Below, in pieces: positions 13,198 to 21,000 of a DNA stretch of 23,995 nucleotides. Source of the stretch: Pontiellaceae bacterium (GTDB lineage Bacteria > Verrucomicrobiota > Kiritimatiellia > Kiritimatiellales > Tichowtungiaceae); NCBI GenBank assembly GCA_025457785.1, contig JALOTS010000002.1:1-23995 (forward strand), written 5' to 3'. The notes under the pieces were generated by a model. The model was not told where the DNA came from. It ran no database searches and saw nothing but the letters and a program-made list of their open reading frames with translations. The stretch's first letter is position 1. Every line of letters starts with the position of its first letter. A program made the translations under genes and the position numbers.

Positions 13198-13851
13198 ATG
13201 AAAAACAGAGATCAGAGATCAGAGATCAGGGGTCAGAGGTCAAAGGCCGGAGGTCAGCGGTCAGTCTCGCTGTCCGCCGCCCGCCGCCCGCCGTTTTCCA
13301 AACGCGGCTTTACTTTGATTGAGGTGCTGTTGGCCACGTCGATCTCCATCATGGTGTTTTTTGCGATGGGCTCCGTTCTGGTCAAAAGCTTTGCTCTTTG
13401 GAAAGATGCCACCGCCCACTGGAGGTTGGCGCAGGTCTCGCGGATTGCCCGCGAGCGCATTTTGTGCGGAGCTTTTTCAGATCCGTCCGGAGGTTTATTG
13501 GCGGCCTCCAATGTGAGCATTGTTGCATCCACGTATGCTCTGAATGTCGGCTATCAGGCCGGAACAAATTTTTATGGAGTTTGTGCTTATACAAACATCT
13601 ATCAGCCGCGAATGTATTTGATAGATCAACAAGACATAACGCCCTTTTGGATTGGAGATTGTGATCAGTGGAGCTGGGCGATTCGTGTGGGTAACAGCGG
13701 GGGGGTTCCCGATGTTGAAGTGGACAGCATGACGGCGGTGACGACCAATGATCTGGTGATTATCACCTATCGGTTAAGTCTCTCTGCCGCCGGGAAAACA
13801 AATTATCTGCCTCATACAATTCGAGCCTGTCTGGTGAATAAGGAGGATTAG
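13198..13851 (+). CDS. Minor pseudopilin, GspJ-like, with an unusually long repeat-derived leader
   Basis: The chain opens with MKNRDQRSEIRGQRSKAGG and a further basic stretch; the type III cleavage site SKRG-FTLIEVLLATS comes only at residue 37. Prepilin leaders are usually about 5-25 residues. The extra part is encoded by nine heptanucleotide units (13204-13266) that translate as three heptapeptides of the form R-x-QRS-x-x. The mature part (about 180 aa) has Glu at +5, the LWKDATAHWRLAQVSRIARE helix and a beta-rich C-terminal region, which suits GspJ by size and order. ATG 13198 is the first start after the upstream stop and has a G-rich ribosome site. A later start is possible only if the repeat is not translated, but no good ATG lies between the repeat and the cleavage site. 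Confidence 0.85.
   Translation: MKNRDQRSEIRGQRSKAGGQRSVSLSAARRPPFSKRGFTLIEVLLATSISIMVFFAMGSVLVKSFALWKDATAHWRLAQVSRIARERILCGAFSDPSGGLLAASNVSIVASTYALNVGYQAGTNFYGVCAYTNIYQPRMYLIDQQDITPFWIGDCDQWSWAIRVGNSGGVPDVEVDSMTAVTTNDLVIITYRLSLSAAGKTNYLPHTIRACLVNKED
13204..13266. repeat. Heptanucleotide tandem repeat inside a prepilin leader
   Basis: There are nine 7-base units, beginning AACAGAG, ATCAGAG, ATCAGAG, ATCAGGG, GTCAGAG and decaying towards GTCAGTC. The unit length is not a multiple of three, so gain or loss of one unit would shift the frame, while three units (21 bases) preserve it. It resembles dispersed intergenic repeats more than designed coding sequence. Confidence 0.9.
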
Positions 13852-13854
13852 GTC

Positions 13855-15552
13855 ATGAAAACGAAAAGCAGCAATCAGGGATTTGTGCTGACAGGAGTGA
13901 TGATTCTCCTGCTCATCGCCGCAATCGTCGGCGGCGCGTTTTTATTTTCCGCCCGGAACAGCTTTGCAACAATAGATCGATGGCGTATGCGCGATGAGTG
14001 TCTGCTGGGGGCGCAGTCATGTCTGGAACGGGCAAAGTATCGGCTGGACGAGGCCATTCAGCCCCGGAAAACCATGGGGATCGCCGCGCTGGATGTGCTG
14101 TCAGCCACGAATGTTAACGGAAATTATCTGTGGACGAATACGAGCGGCATTCAGAACCAGATTTTCACGGCCGCCGTTACCATCGTCGGAACCTATATTC
14201 CGGATGCCGTCAACAACACATCCACGCTGATTCTGACCAATACCGCCGTCTGCACGAACGGCGGCGTGGTCCGGAAGGTTCAGGAAATTACCCGGTATGT
14301 GTACGAGTCGGCTGTATTTTCCGACGACAGCGTGTTTGATAACGCGTATTATGTGGATCAGATGGCGACGTTCAACGGGGTGAACGGCGATTTTAACGGC
14401 GAAGTCAGGGCTTTCGGCGATATTGACTTTCAAAACTGCAACTCCCTGAAGCTGAACGGAGACGTGTATGCCGGCGGTACGGTTTTAAATTACAGCAGCG
14501 GAAACTATGATTGGTATGCATTGGCATACCTGAATAATCTGAGCGCCCGTCCGCTGCTGTACACAGACCGGAACGTCAGCAACACCAATACGTATTGGCC
14601 GCAGGGATATTCCGGAACGGTGAACCGCTATAGCGGTGCGGAGCCGCCCTCGATGCCGTATATCGGCCCGCTGTCCGATTATGAAATGTGCGCGATTTCA
14701 ACCACCGGAACCATTACCAAGGGCGGCACGACGGTTACCGGAGTATGGGGAGACGTGGCGAGCGAAAATGCAGGCTATGGGGGAACCAATGATGCCGGTT
14801 GTCTGGTTCTGACCAACGGAACCAGAATTGACGGTGTCTTTGTGGCCAGGGGCGACGTATATATAAAAGGAACGGTTTCCGGGCAGGGGACGATTTATTC
14901 CGGACGGAACATTTATGTTATCGGAAACCTTTCCTACAGCAATCCGCCCTCGTGGGTAAAGCCGGACAGCAATCCATTCAATACGGCCGCGATTAATGCC
15001 GGAAAAGATTTTATAGGCCTTTGCGCCAAAGGGAATGTGATTCTCGGCAACGACTTCAAATCGTTTTTAGGCACACTCGCTAAAAGTCCGGTCACGCAGT
15101 CTCAGGCTGCGGATGCCAGCGATTTGTCGCTGGGGTATGTCACTTCCACTTCAAACGGAGTTCCGTATTTTGACGGCGATTACACGGGAACTGACGGGCA
15201 GTATCATAATGCCGTCCGCACCGACGGAACACAGCGGGCGTTTTACGACCCGATGCTGGGTGATGCCGCCTTTAACGCGCTGGGCGTATCGGCCAGTATC
15301 AGCAGAATAGACGGGGTGGTTTATGCCAACCATATGCTGGCGGGAACCACGGCGAACGGAATGCGGTTAAACGGAAGCATGGTCTGCCGTGATGAAATAC
15401 TGAAACGAACCGGAAATCTTTATTTAAACTGGGATATCCGGCTCGGTTCGCGCAGCAGAGAGTTTCTGGGATTCGGAACGGGGCTGCCGAGTACGTTGCC
15501 GCGGACTCCAAGCATCCTCCGTACTCTGAAATGGACGGAGCTGACCCCATGA
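13855..15552 (+). CDS. Large PilX/GspK-type minor pilin with a predicted beta-helical body
   Basis: The N-terminus, SSNQG-FVLTGVMILLLIAAIVGG, is a prepilin-type signal without Glu at +5, as is usual for GspK/PilX subunits that cap the fibre. The body, about 530 residues, is far larger than GspK (about 320). It is rich in short beta-repeat motifs: NGVNGDFNGEVRAFGDIDF, LKLNGDVYAGG and FVARGDVYIKGTVSGQG with TIYSGRNIYVIGNLSY. That pattern suggests a right-handed beta-helix, as in bactofilin-like or surface-adhesin folds. It holds the fourth place in the pseudopilin row, where GspK would be. AAGGAGGATTAG gives a strong ribosome site. A tip adhesin or substrate-contact role is an inference; the exact family is not recognised. 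Confidence 0.85.
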   Translation: MKTKSSNQGFVLTGVMILLLIAAIVGGAFLFSARNSFATIDRWRMRDECLLGAQSCLERAKYRLDEAIQPRKTMGIAALDVLSATNVNGNYLWTNTSGIQNQIFTAAVTIVGTYIPDAVNNTSTLILTNTAVCTNGGVVRKVQEITRYVYESAVFSDDSVFDNAYYVDQMATFNGVNGDFNGEVRAFGDIDFQNCNSLKLNGDVYAGGTVLNYSSGNYDWYALAYLNNLSARPLLYTDRNVSNTNTYWPQGYSGTVNRYSGAEPPSMPYIGPLSDYEMCAISTTGTITKGGTTVTGVWGDVASENAGYGGTNDAGCLVLTNGTRIDGVFVARGDVYIKGTVSGQGTIYSGRNIYVIGNLSYSNPPSWVKPDSNPFNTAAINAGKDFIGLCAKGNVILGNDFKSFLGTLAKSPVTQSQAADASDLSLGYVTSTSNGVPYFDGDYTGTDGQYHNAVRTDGTQRAFYDPMLGDAAFNALGVSASISRIDGVVYANHMLAGTTANGMRLNGSMVCRDEILKRTGNLYLNWDIRLGSRSREFLGFGTGLPSTLPRTPSILRTLKWTELTP

Positions 15553-15941
15553 ACAGAATCACCCTTTCTCTGATACTCACGGGTTGCTGTCTGTCGGCCG
15601 GGTCAGCGCTCGCCGTAGTGCCGCCGGATGCCGATGCCCGTCCGCAGCAGATTCGTTCTGAGTATGTTTACAGAAAGCAAATGTATGAAAAGCGGCAGGC
15701 GGAACGGCAGGAACAGGCTGTCCGTGCCTATGAACAGACCCGTGAAAACATGTTCACGCCGCCATGGAAGCGTACACAGGCCTCGTCCGGAGTTGTTAAA
15801 AGCGCTTCCGGCGCACCGGAAGTTCAGCCGGAAGCGTCAGAAAAAAAGTCTCATCGGTTTTTGGTATCACTTATGCTTATTGCCCTGCTGGTTGCACTCG
15901 CCGGATGGGCCCGGTATGCAACCCGGGAAATAGACAAGTAG
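15549..15941 (+). CDS. Small exported protein with C-terminal membrane anchor, unknown
   Basis: This 130-aa protein has an N-terminal signal-like stretch (MNRITLSLILTGCCLSAGSALA, a likely cut after ALA), a charged, probably coiled helix (YRKQMYEKRQAERQEQAVRA) and a membrane helix near the C-terminus (FLVSLMLIALLVALAGWARY). It may therefore be periplasmic with a C-terminal anchor. Its ATG overlaps the previous stop (ATGA), so it is translated with the operon. I do not recognise the family. Its place before pilM suggests an accessory part of the alignment complex. Confidence 0.75.
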   Translation: MNRITLSLILTGCCLSAGSALAVVPPDADARPQQIRSEYVYRKQMYEKRQAERQEQAVRAYEQTRENMFTPPWKRTQASSGVVKSASGAPEVQPEASEKKSHRFLVSLMLIALLVALAGWARYATREIDK

Positions 15942-15951
15942 AGTTTAAGTT

Positions 15952-16971
15952 ATGACACCGAAACCGAAATCAAAAGCCGGCAAAAACAAAGAGCAAAGCG
16001 GACGCCGTCCTGCCGCATTATTGGGTCTGGATTTCGCCACGAGCGGAGTCAAGGCGGTTCACTTCAAACGGATTAAAGACCGGATCACGCTGGTTGCCGC
16101 CGATATTCTGCCGCCGTCCGGCCCCGATGAAACAATGAAGCCGGTTTATTCAAAAACCATGGCGGCCTACTATGCCGCTCTCTGCGCGACGATGGAGGAT
16201 GTTACAATCCGCGTTTTTTCGGAAATTATTCCGGACGATGAAAACGTCGAAGCACTGGTGCGCGGAAAACTGAACGCATCAAACGACTATCGGGTCGGCA
16301 CGCAGGTTCTCTCCCGCGGACGCAACAAACGCGAAAGTTCAATTCTCGGTGTTTCCGTTCCGGAAAAAACCATTCAGCATTATCTCTCTCTTTTCGCCAA
16401 CGGAGCCCCTGCGCCGCACTCGCTGGAAGTATCCGGCCTCGCCGCGTTTTCCGCTTTTTTATTCAGCCGGGGCAGACAGACCGAAAATCAGACCGTTTGT
16501 CTGATCGAAAGCGGCGCGCGATGCACCTATGCCGCATTTATGCACAACAACCAGTTTCAGCTGATCAACCGGTTTGAGTGCGGCGGGGAACTGCTCCAGC
16601 GGCATGTCCAGCAGATGCTGGGGGTGGATCGCGAAATGGCCTGCGAAATTCTCTCCGGCGGATCGGTCGATCTGACCGCTCCGGTCCGGCAGGCCATGGG
16701 GCCGTTTTTGAAACAGCTTTCGATTTACCGCGAATTTGTCGAACGACAGTGTAAAAGTTCCGTTTCGGCGGTTTACCTGTCCGGCGGACTTTCAGCTTCC
16801 CCCTACTGGAAGTCCGCCGTTCGCGATGTGCTGAGTTTTGCGCCCGAAGAATGGAGTCCCTTCGAAAAAATCGACATTCTGCCGAATGCTTTTCCTGAAC
16901 ATCTGAAAGGGCAGGAATCCCGCTTCGCCGCCGCCGCAGGGGCCGCGCTGGCCGGAATGGAGGAATCATGA
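15952..16971 (+). CDS. pilM: PilM-like actin-fold ATPase
   Basis: A basic N-terminal tail is followed by ALLGLDFATSGVKAVHFKR, the phosphate-1 loop of the PilM/FtsA actin-like fold. Later come QTVCLIESGARCTYAAFMHN (second phosphate loop region), INRFECGGELLQRHVQQMLG, and VSAVYLSGGLSASPYWKSAV, the adenosine-binding loop pattern. The length (339 aa) matches PilM. In type IV pili PilM is the cytoplasmic ring that binds the N-terminus of PilN. Its identity here is supported by the next genes being bitopic PilN- and PilO-like proteins, with a four-base ATGA overlap to the first. The ribosome site is weak, so translation may depend on upstream coupling. Confidence 0.87.
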   Translation: MTPKPKSKAGKNKEQSGRRPAALLGLDFATSGVKAVHFKRIKDRITLVAADILPPSGPDETMKPVYSKTMAAYYAALCATMEDVTIRVFSEIIPDDENVEALVRGKLNASNDYRVGTQVLSRGRNKRESSILGVSVPEKTIQHYLSLFANGAPAPHSLEVSGLAAFSAFLFSRGRQTENQTVCLIESGARCTYAAFMHNNQFQLINRFECGGELLQRHVQQMLGVDREMACEILSGGSVDLTAPVRQAMGPFLKQLSIYREFVERQCKSSVSAVYLSGGLSASPYWKSAVRDVLSFAPEEWSPFEKIDILPNAFPEHLKGQESRFAAAAGAALAGMEES

Positions 16972-17561
16972 ATTTCCAGGTTGATTTTTTAAAGAAAACG
17001 GAGCGGCGCTATCAGGGCGTTGTCAGCATGAAGGTGATGGCGCTCGGGTCGATGAGCGTTCTGGTCGGCATTGCCGTTGTGGTTTTTACGCTGGCCGGAA
17101 TTTCCAAAATGTCAATGAACGCCGATCTGGGGCGGGCCCGGAGTGAATGGAGCCAGTTGAGTCCTCAGGCGGCCCGGATTCAGGCGTGTCTGGCGGCCAT
17201 TGATACCAATAAGAGTACCTTGTCCCGGCTGGAGTCCTGGTCGGAGGGAGAAAAGCTTTCCATGTACAGCGTGCTGCGCGAAGTGCAGCGCGAAATTCCG
17301 GTGCAGATGGCGCTGGGTAATTTTTTTGCCGGGCTTGAAGATCCGGTCGATCCGGCCGGCGCGGTGTCCCGTTTAATCCGGCTCAGCGGACGGGCCGCCG
17401 GTGAAATGACGGCGGTGGATGCCAAACGGCAGCTTAACGACAACCGGGTTGTCCGCGGCTTTTGCGGCGAGATCCGGCTGGTGTCCTCCCAGCGGGAGTC
17501 CGGCGGGAACTGGATTTTCTCGATGGAAGGCCGCCGCCCGGTCGATGGAGGGACACCATGA
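16968..17561 (+). CDS. pilN: PilN-like bitopic inner-membrane protein
   Basis: The N-terminal MNFQVDFLKKTERRYQG is followed by one membrane helix (MKVMALGSMSVLVGIAVVVF). A helical, coiled-coil-like section (RARSEWSQLSPQAARIQACL...) and a periplasmic alpha-beta domain (REIPVQMALGNFF, SRLIRLSGRAAG) come next. PilN normally begins with a conserved INLLP-type motif that binds PilM; MNFQVDFL takes that place but is divergent. The 197-aa size and the position after pilM and before a PilO-like gene support the assignment. Both ends show ATGA overlaps. Confidence 0.78.
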   Translation: MNFQVDFLKKTERRYQGVVSMKVMALGSMSVLVGIAVVVFTLAGISKMSMNADLGRARSEWSQLSPQAARIQACLAAIDTNKSTLSRLESWSEGEKLSMYSVLREVQREIPVQMALGNFFAGLEDPVDPAGAVSRLIRLSGRAAGEMTAVDAKRQLNDNRVVRGFCGEIRLVSSQRESGGNWIFSMEGRRPVDGGTP

Positions 17562-18145
17562 ACTGGTCCGTATTCACCCGCCGCCAGAAACAGATGGTTC
17601 TCGTAACCATCATCATGGCGGTTTTGCTGATCGTTCTGATGGTTCATTTTCTTGGACTGACAAAGCCGGCCTCAGAGCGCGGCGGCGCCGCCAAGCAGGA
17701 GATTCTGGATTTGCAGGGCAAGATTGAAAATGCGCGCAATCTGCTGATTCGGGAAGCCGGGGTCAATAAGGATTTGAAAGAAGTGGTTCAGCGGCTGGAG
17801 GCTCTTTCGGTCCATGTTCCCTCTCTGTCGGACCGCTATGCGTGGACCTACGAATATGTTTCCCGCTGCGCCACGCAATCTCAGGTGGTTCTCGATAATC
17901 TGGAAGAAATTCTGGTTACAGGCGATGCCGCCGGCAATCCGGACAAACCTTATGAAATCAGCATTTCCACCCGGTGCGGCTACAACCGGCTCGTCGAATT
18001 TCTCCGAAGATTGGAAACCGGAAATCCTCTGCTGAAAATCAAGCAGATTACCATTGATGCCATGCCGGATTCTCCGGAAGCGTCGCAGGTCCGCATTATC
18101 ATGCAGTGGCCCGCCTCAATCAAAATTGAAAGGGGAGCAAAATGA
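17558..18145 (+). CDS. pilO: PilO-like bitopic inner-membrane protein
   Basis: A short cytoplasmic N-terminus (MNWSVFTRRQKQM) leads into one membrane helix (VLVTIIMAVLLIVLMVHFLG). A coiled coil (AKQEILDLQGKIENARNLL) and a periplasmic ferredoxin-like domain (YEISISTRCGYNRLVEFLRR, VRIIMQWPASI) complete the 195-aa protein. This is the classic PilO plan, and PilN/PilO dimers span the periplasm between PilM and PilP. The start is the ATG that overlaps the stop of the preceding gene, and the stop overlaps the next ATG. Confidence 0.82.
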   Translation: MNWSVFTRRQKQMVLVTIIMAVLLIVLMVHFLGLTKPASERGGAAKQEILDLQGKIENARNLLIREAGVNKDLKEVVQRLEALSVHVPSLSDRYAWTYEYVSRCATQSQVVLDNLEEILVTGDAAGNPDKPYEISISTRCGYNRLVEFLRRLETGNPLLKIKQITIDAMPDSPEASQVRIIMQWPASIKIERGAK

Positions 18146-18678
18146 ACCGCACCGGTTTACCGGATTTTTATCGGATCGCGGCGGGGATCGTGATGACCTT
18201 TTCCGTTGCGCTGGTTCTTCCGGCGCAAACCGGTCTTCCGCCGGATGCCGATCTGTCGGAACTGGTTTTTGACGACACCCCGGCGGTCTCGCCGCAGGTG
18301 CCTGTCCCCGCCCCCGATCCTGTTCCCGATCCCGTGAAGGATCCTGTAAAAGAAAAACCGGTCACGGAAGTGCGGGATGCGACCCCCTTGAGAGATCCCT
18401 TTTGGCCGGTCGGATATTTTCCGGAAGGCTGGCAGCAGACACAGACCGGAGAAGATCCCGCAGCAATGGAAGGGGCCGGATGGAAAGCCGCCTCTGCGAA
18501 AATCCGGATCGGCGGAACCAGCATAATGGATGGAAAAGCGGCGGCCATTGTGAACGGTAAATTGAAAGTGGCAGGAGATCTGATTGAGGTTGTACATGAG
18601 GGGAGAACCTATCAGTGGCTGATTTCCTCCATCGATGCCAACGGACAGATCCATTTGAAAAAGCAACGTGTCAGGTAG
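18142..18678 (+). CDS. pilP: PilP-like periplasmic protein
   Basis: The 178-aa protein has an N-terminal hydrophobic signal or anchor (IAAGIVMTFSVALVLPAQ), a proline-rich spacer with PDPVPDPVKDPVKEKP and the motif RDPFWPVGYFP. Its C-terminal domain (KIRIGGTSIMDGKAAAIVNG...LIEVVHEGRTYQWLISSID) has the short beta-strand pattern of PilP/GspC homology domains, which bind the N0 domain of the secretin. There is no lipobox Cys as in classical PilP, so it may be anchored by the N-terminal helix. It sits between the PilO-like gene (ATGA overlap) and the secretin, the canonical pilMNOPQ order. Confidence 0.77.
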   Translation: MNRTGLPDFYRIAAGIVMTFSVALVLPAQTGLPPDADLSELVFDDTPAVSPQVPVPAPDPVPDPVKDPVKEKPVTEVRDATPLRDPFWPVGYFPEGWQQTQTGEDPAAMEGAGWKAASAKIRIGGTSIMDGKAAAIVNGKLKVAGDLIEVVHEGRTYQWLISSIDANGQIHLKKQRVR

Positions 18679-18694
18679 AAAGGCAGGAGAAAAA

Positions 18695-20728
18695 ATGAAT
18701 ACAAAAATCAGATTCCTATTCGCAACGCTGATGCTGGCCGCAATGGCTCAGGCTCAGGAAAGCGTGAAACCGTCCGCCGGTGTCAGTTCGAACGCAGTTC
18801 AGGAAGAGGCCGGTGAGGATACCGTCACCGTCGCGCCGGATGTGATCAGCAGCGGCGGTGTTATGAGCGGTGGACTCATTTCACTGAGTCTCAAAGAGGT
18901 GGAGCTGAACAGCGTGATTCGCATTTTTGCGACTCTCTCGGATGCCAATATCATCATTCCGGACCTTGGAGATGCGGCGGGTCTGGTCAAGATCGATGTG
19001 AATTTTAAAAATGTCGAGTGGAAACCCGCTTTGCAGGCCATCCTGGATACGCAGGGGCTGGAACTGTATGAAAAAGTTCCCGGTTCCACCGTTTACAGCG
19101 TTCGGATCAAAGTGGCGGATGCCCCCGAACCGATGGATGTAAAAAGCTTTAAGCTCAATTATGCAGCCGTCGCAGATGTCATGGAAATGATCAAGGAGCT
19201 GATTCCTGAACGGGGGAAAATGTCGGTTTTCCCGGCCCGCAATACGATTGTGGTTCAGAGCACCGCCGGTTCGCTGGTTGAAATTCAAAAAATGATTGAG
19301 GCCGTTGATCTTCCCCGCCAGCAGGTCTTCATCGAAGCCAAATTCATGGAACTCAGCGACAGCGCCTCTGAAAAACTCGGCATCGACTGGCAGGTCCTCG
19401 GCGGCTACGGTGCGGGTATTAACGGAATAGGCGGGGTTGCAAGTCAGAAAAACAGCAGTATGGAGACAACAAGAAAGTTTTACGACATCAACGGAGATCA
19501 ATATGAGAACGTTGAGGATGTTACGGTGATTGACACGGTAACTCCTCCCATTATTTTGGAAAAACTGATTCCTACAGTGGAAACGGGGGTGATTGAAGAA
19601 AGCGCGACGGCCTTTGGTGCTGCATTATCGGCCTCCGATTTTAATCTGGTGCTGGCCGCTCTGAGGGAAACCGGCGGGACGAAGATCGTTTCCAACCCGA
19701 AAATTATCGTGGCGAATGAAGAGACGGCCACCATTCACATTGGAAATAAAAAACCCAATGTGCGGGGTTCCACGCAAACGGCCGGGGATTCGCAGAGTAC
19801 CACGACGTACGGGCTGGATACCGCAGAGCCCTATTTTACCGACGGGATTAAGGTTGAGGTCACTCCGACCATTAACACCGCCGAAAACATTTCGGTCCGG
19901 ATTCAGCCGACGCTTGACCGGCTGGATCTTATTCCGTTTACGGCGCCCGATGGAACTAAATTTTTCGGCAAGAGCACCAAGACGATTAATACGCTTTTTT
20001 CACTTGCCAGCGGGCAGACCGCCGCCATCGGAGGGTTAACAAAAACTTCCGATGATGAAGTGGAGCGCAAAGTTCCAATCCTCGGAAATATTCCGCTCCT
20101 CGGGCGGCTGTTCAGATATAACTCCAAAGTGAACGATCAGGCTGAAACCATTATTTTCGTGACGGTCGGGCTGGCCAATCCGGAAAATCTGGATATGGAA
20201 ACCGGTCTGCCGGAAGGTTCGTCGCTGGCGATGCGGCATGACGCAAAACTGCGCACGGATCGACAGATCAAGGCGGAAGAACTGAATGTTCTCCGGCAGC
20301 ATGAAAAGGAACGGGTCCAGGACAGTGTGAAAAAACTCCAGAATGCGGAACAGAGGCGCCTGCAGAAAAAGACGACTGATGAACAGCCCGGACTCAAACC
20401 TGTAAAAGCAACGGACGAACTGCGCGAAGAATATACGGTTATGGTCCAATCGGCGGAACCGGAAACGGTTCCGGATGAAACCGAAGCCGTTCCGGATGAA
20501 ACCGAAGCGGCGCTGGCGGCCGAGCCGGAACCGGCTGTTGTCGAGTTCTCAGAAGAACCTTCTCCGTCGCTGATTCCGGAAGCAGAACCTCAACTGCTTC
20601 CTGCGGTCGCGGCACCCGCGCCGGTTGCGGTTGAACCCGCGCCGGCGCAGACCGTTGAGCCGCAGCCTTCTCCCGCCGCAGCGGAAGAAACGGCGCTCCC
20701 CGCCGGTGTGATTGTCATCGACGAATAA
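18695..20728 (+). CDS. pilQ: Outer-membrane secretin (PilQ/GspD family)
   Basis: A signal peptide (MNTKIRFLFATLMLAAMAQA) is followed near residue 60 by an STN/N0-type domain (ISLSLKEVELNSVIRIFATL). Next is a secretin_N domain (FKLNYAAVADVMEMIKELIP) and then the secretin barrel, beginning around QQVFIEAKFMELSDSASEKLG and containing the signature KVPILGNIPLLGRLFRYNS near residue 460. This ring is the outer-membrane gate for the pilus. No peptidoglycan-binding AMIN domain is obvious. The tail (about 580-677) is unusual: acidic, proline- and alanine-rich, with a repeated VPDETEA. ATG 18695 is chosen over the GTG at 18668 for its AGGAGA site and signal peptide. It is the last operon gene and is followed by a strong terminator. 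Confidence 0.92.
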   Translation: MNTKIRFLFATLMLAAMAQAQESVKPSAGVSSNAVQEEAGEDTVTVAPDVISSGGVMSGGLISLSLKEVELNSVIRIFATLSDANIIIPDLGDAAGLVKIDVNFKNVEWKPALQAILDTQGLELYEKVPGSTVYSVRIKVADAPEPMDVKSFKLNYAAVADVMEMIKELIPERGKMSVFPARNTIVVQSTAGSLVEIQKMIEAVDLPRQQVFIEAKFMELSDSASEKLGIDWQVLGGYGAGINGIGGVASQKNSSMETTRKFYDINGDQYENVEDVTVIDTVTPPIILEKLIPTVETGVIEESATAFGAALSASDFNLVLAALRETGGTKIVSNPKIIVANEETATIHIGNKKPNVRGSTQTAGDSQSTTTYGLDTAEPYFTDGIKVEVTPTINTAENISVRIQPTLDRLDLIPFTAPDGTKFFGKSTKTINTLFSLASGQTAAIGGLTKTSDDEVERKVPILGNIPLLGRLFRYNSKVNDQAETIIFVTVGLANPENLDMETGLPEGSSLAMRHDAKLRTDRQIKAEELNVLRQHEKERVQDSVKKLQNAEQRRLQKKTTDEQPGLKPVKATDELREEYTVMVQSAEPETVPDETEAVPDETEAALAAEPEPAVVEFSEEPSPSLIPEAEPQLLPAVAAPAPVAVEPAPAQTVEPQPSPAAAEETALPAGVIVIDE

Positions 20729-20751
20729 GCCGGCTCCGCGTTTCAGGCGGA

Positions 20752-20778
20752 AAGCGGGCGGTTTCCGCCCGCTTTTTT
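20752..20778 (+). terminator. Intrinsic terminator of the pseudopilin/pilMNOPQ operon
   Basis: A 10-base-pair perfect stem, AAGCGGGCGG with CCGCCCGCTT, a TTT loop and a run of Ts, lies 24 bases after the secretin stop. It is a textbook Rho-independent terminator in the plus direction. Confidence 0.95.
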
Positions 20779-21000
20779 CATGCCGGGAACGCGAGGCGCC
20801 GCACCCGTATTTCATGAAATTCAGCCGCAGGCGCAAAGCAACTCAAAAAGGCGGTTCAGCGAACAGCGAAAGACGGGCCGGGTTCTCTCCTGCGGTAAAA
20901 ATATTCCTTCTTCATTTTGGCATCGCGTCTTGCGGTCAAACCCTTTGCGATCTCAGCGCCTGCGAGGAAGATTTGACAGAATAATCCGGAGGCAGAACGA
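20779..21000. other. Intergenic region with degenerate GC-AAAG repeat pieces, no gene seen
   Basis: This gap separates the secretin terminator from the 3' end of pilT. It contains GCAGGCGCAAAG (20827-20838), also found at about 11916-11927, and loosely related pieces such as TTGCGATCTCAGCGCCTGCG on the other strand. These look like decayed dispersed repeats. No ORF with coding character is visible and no clear pilT terminator is present. Confidence 0.45.
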
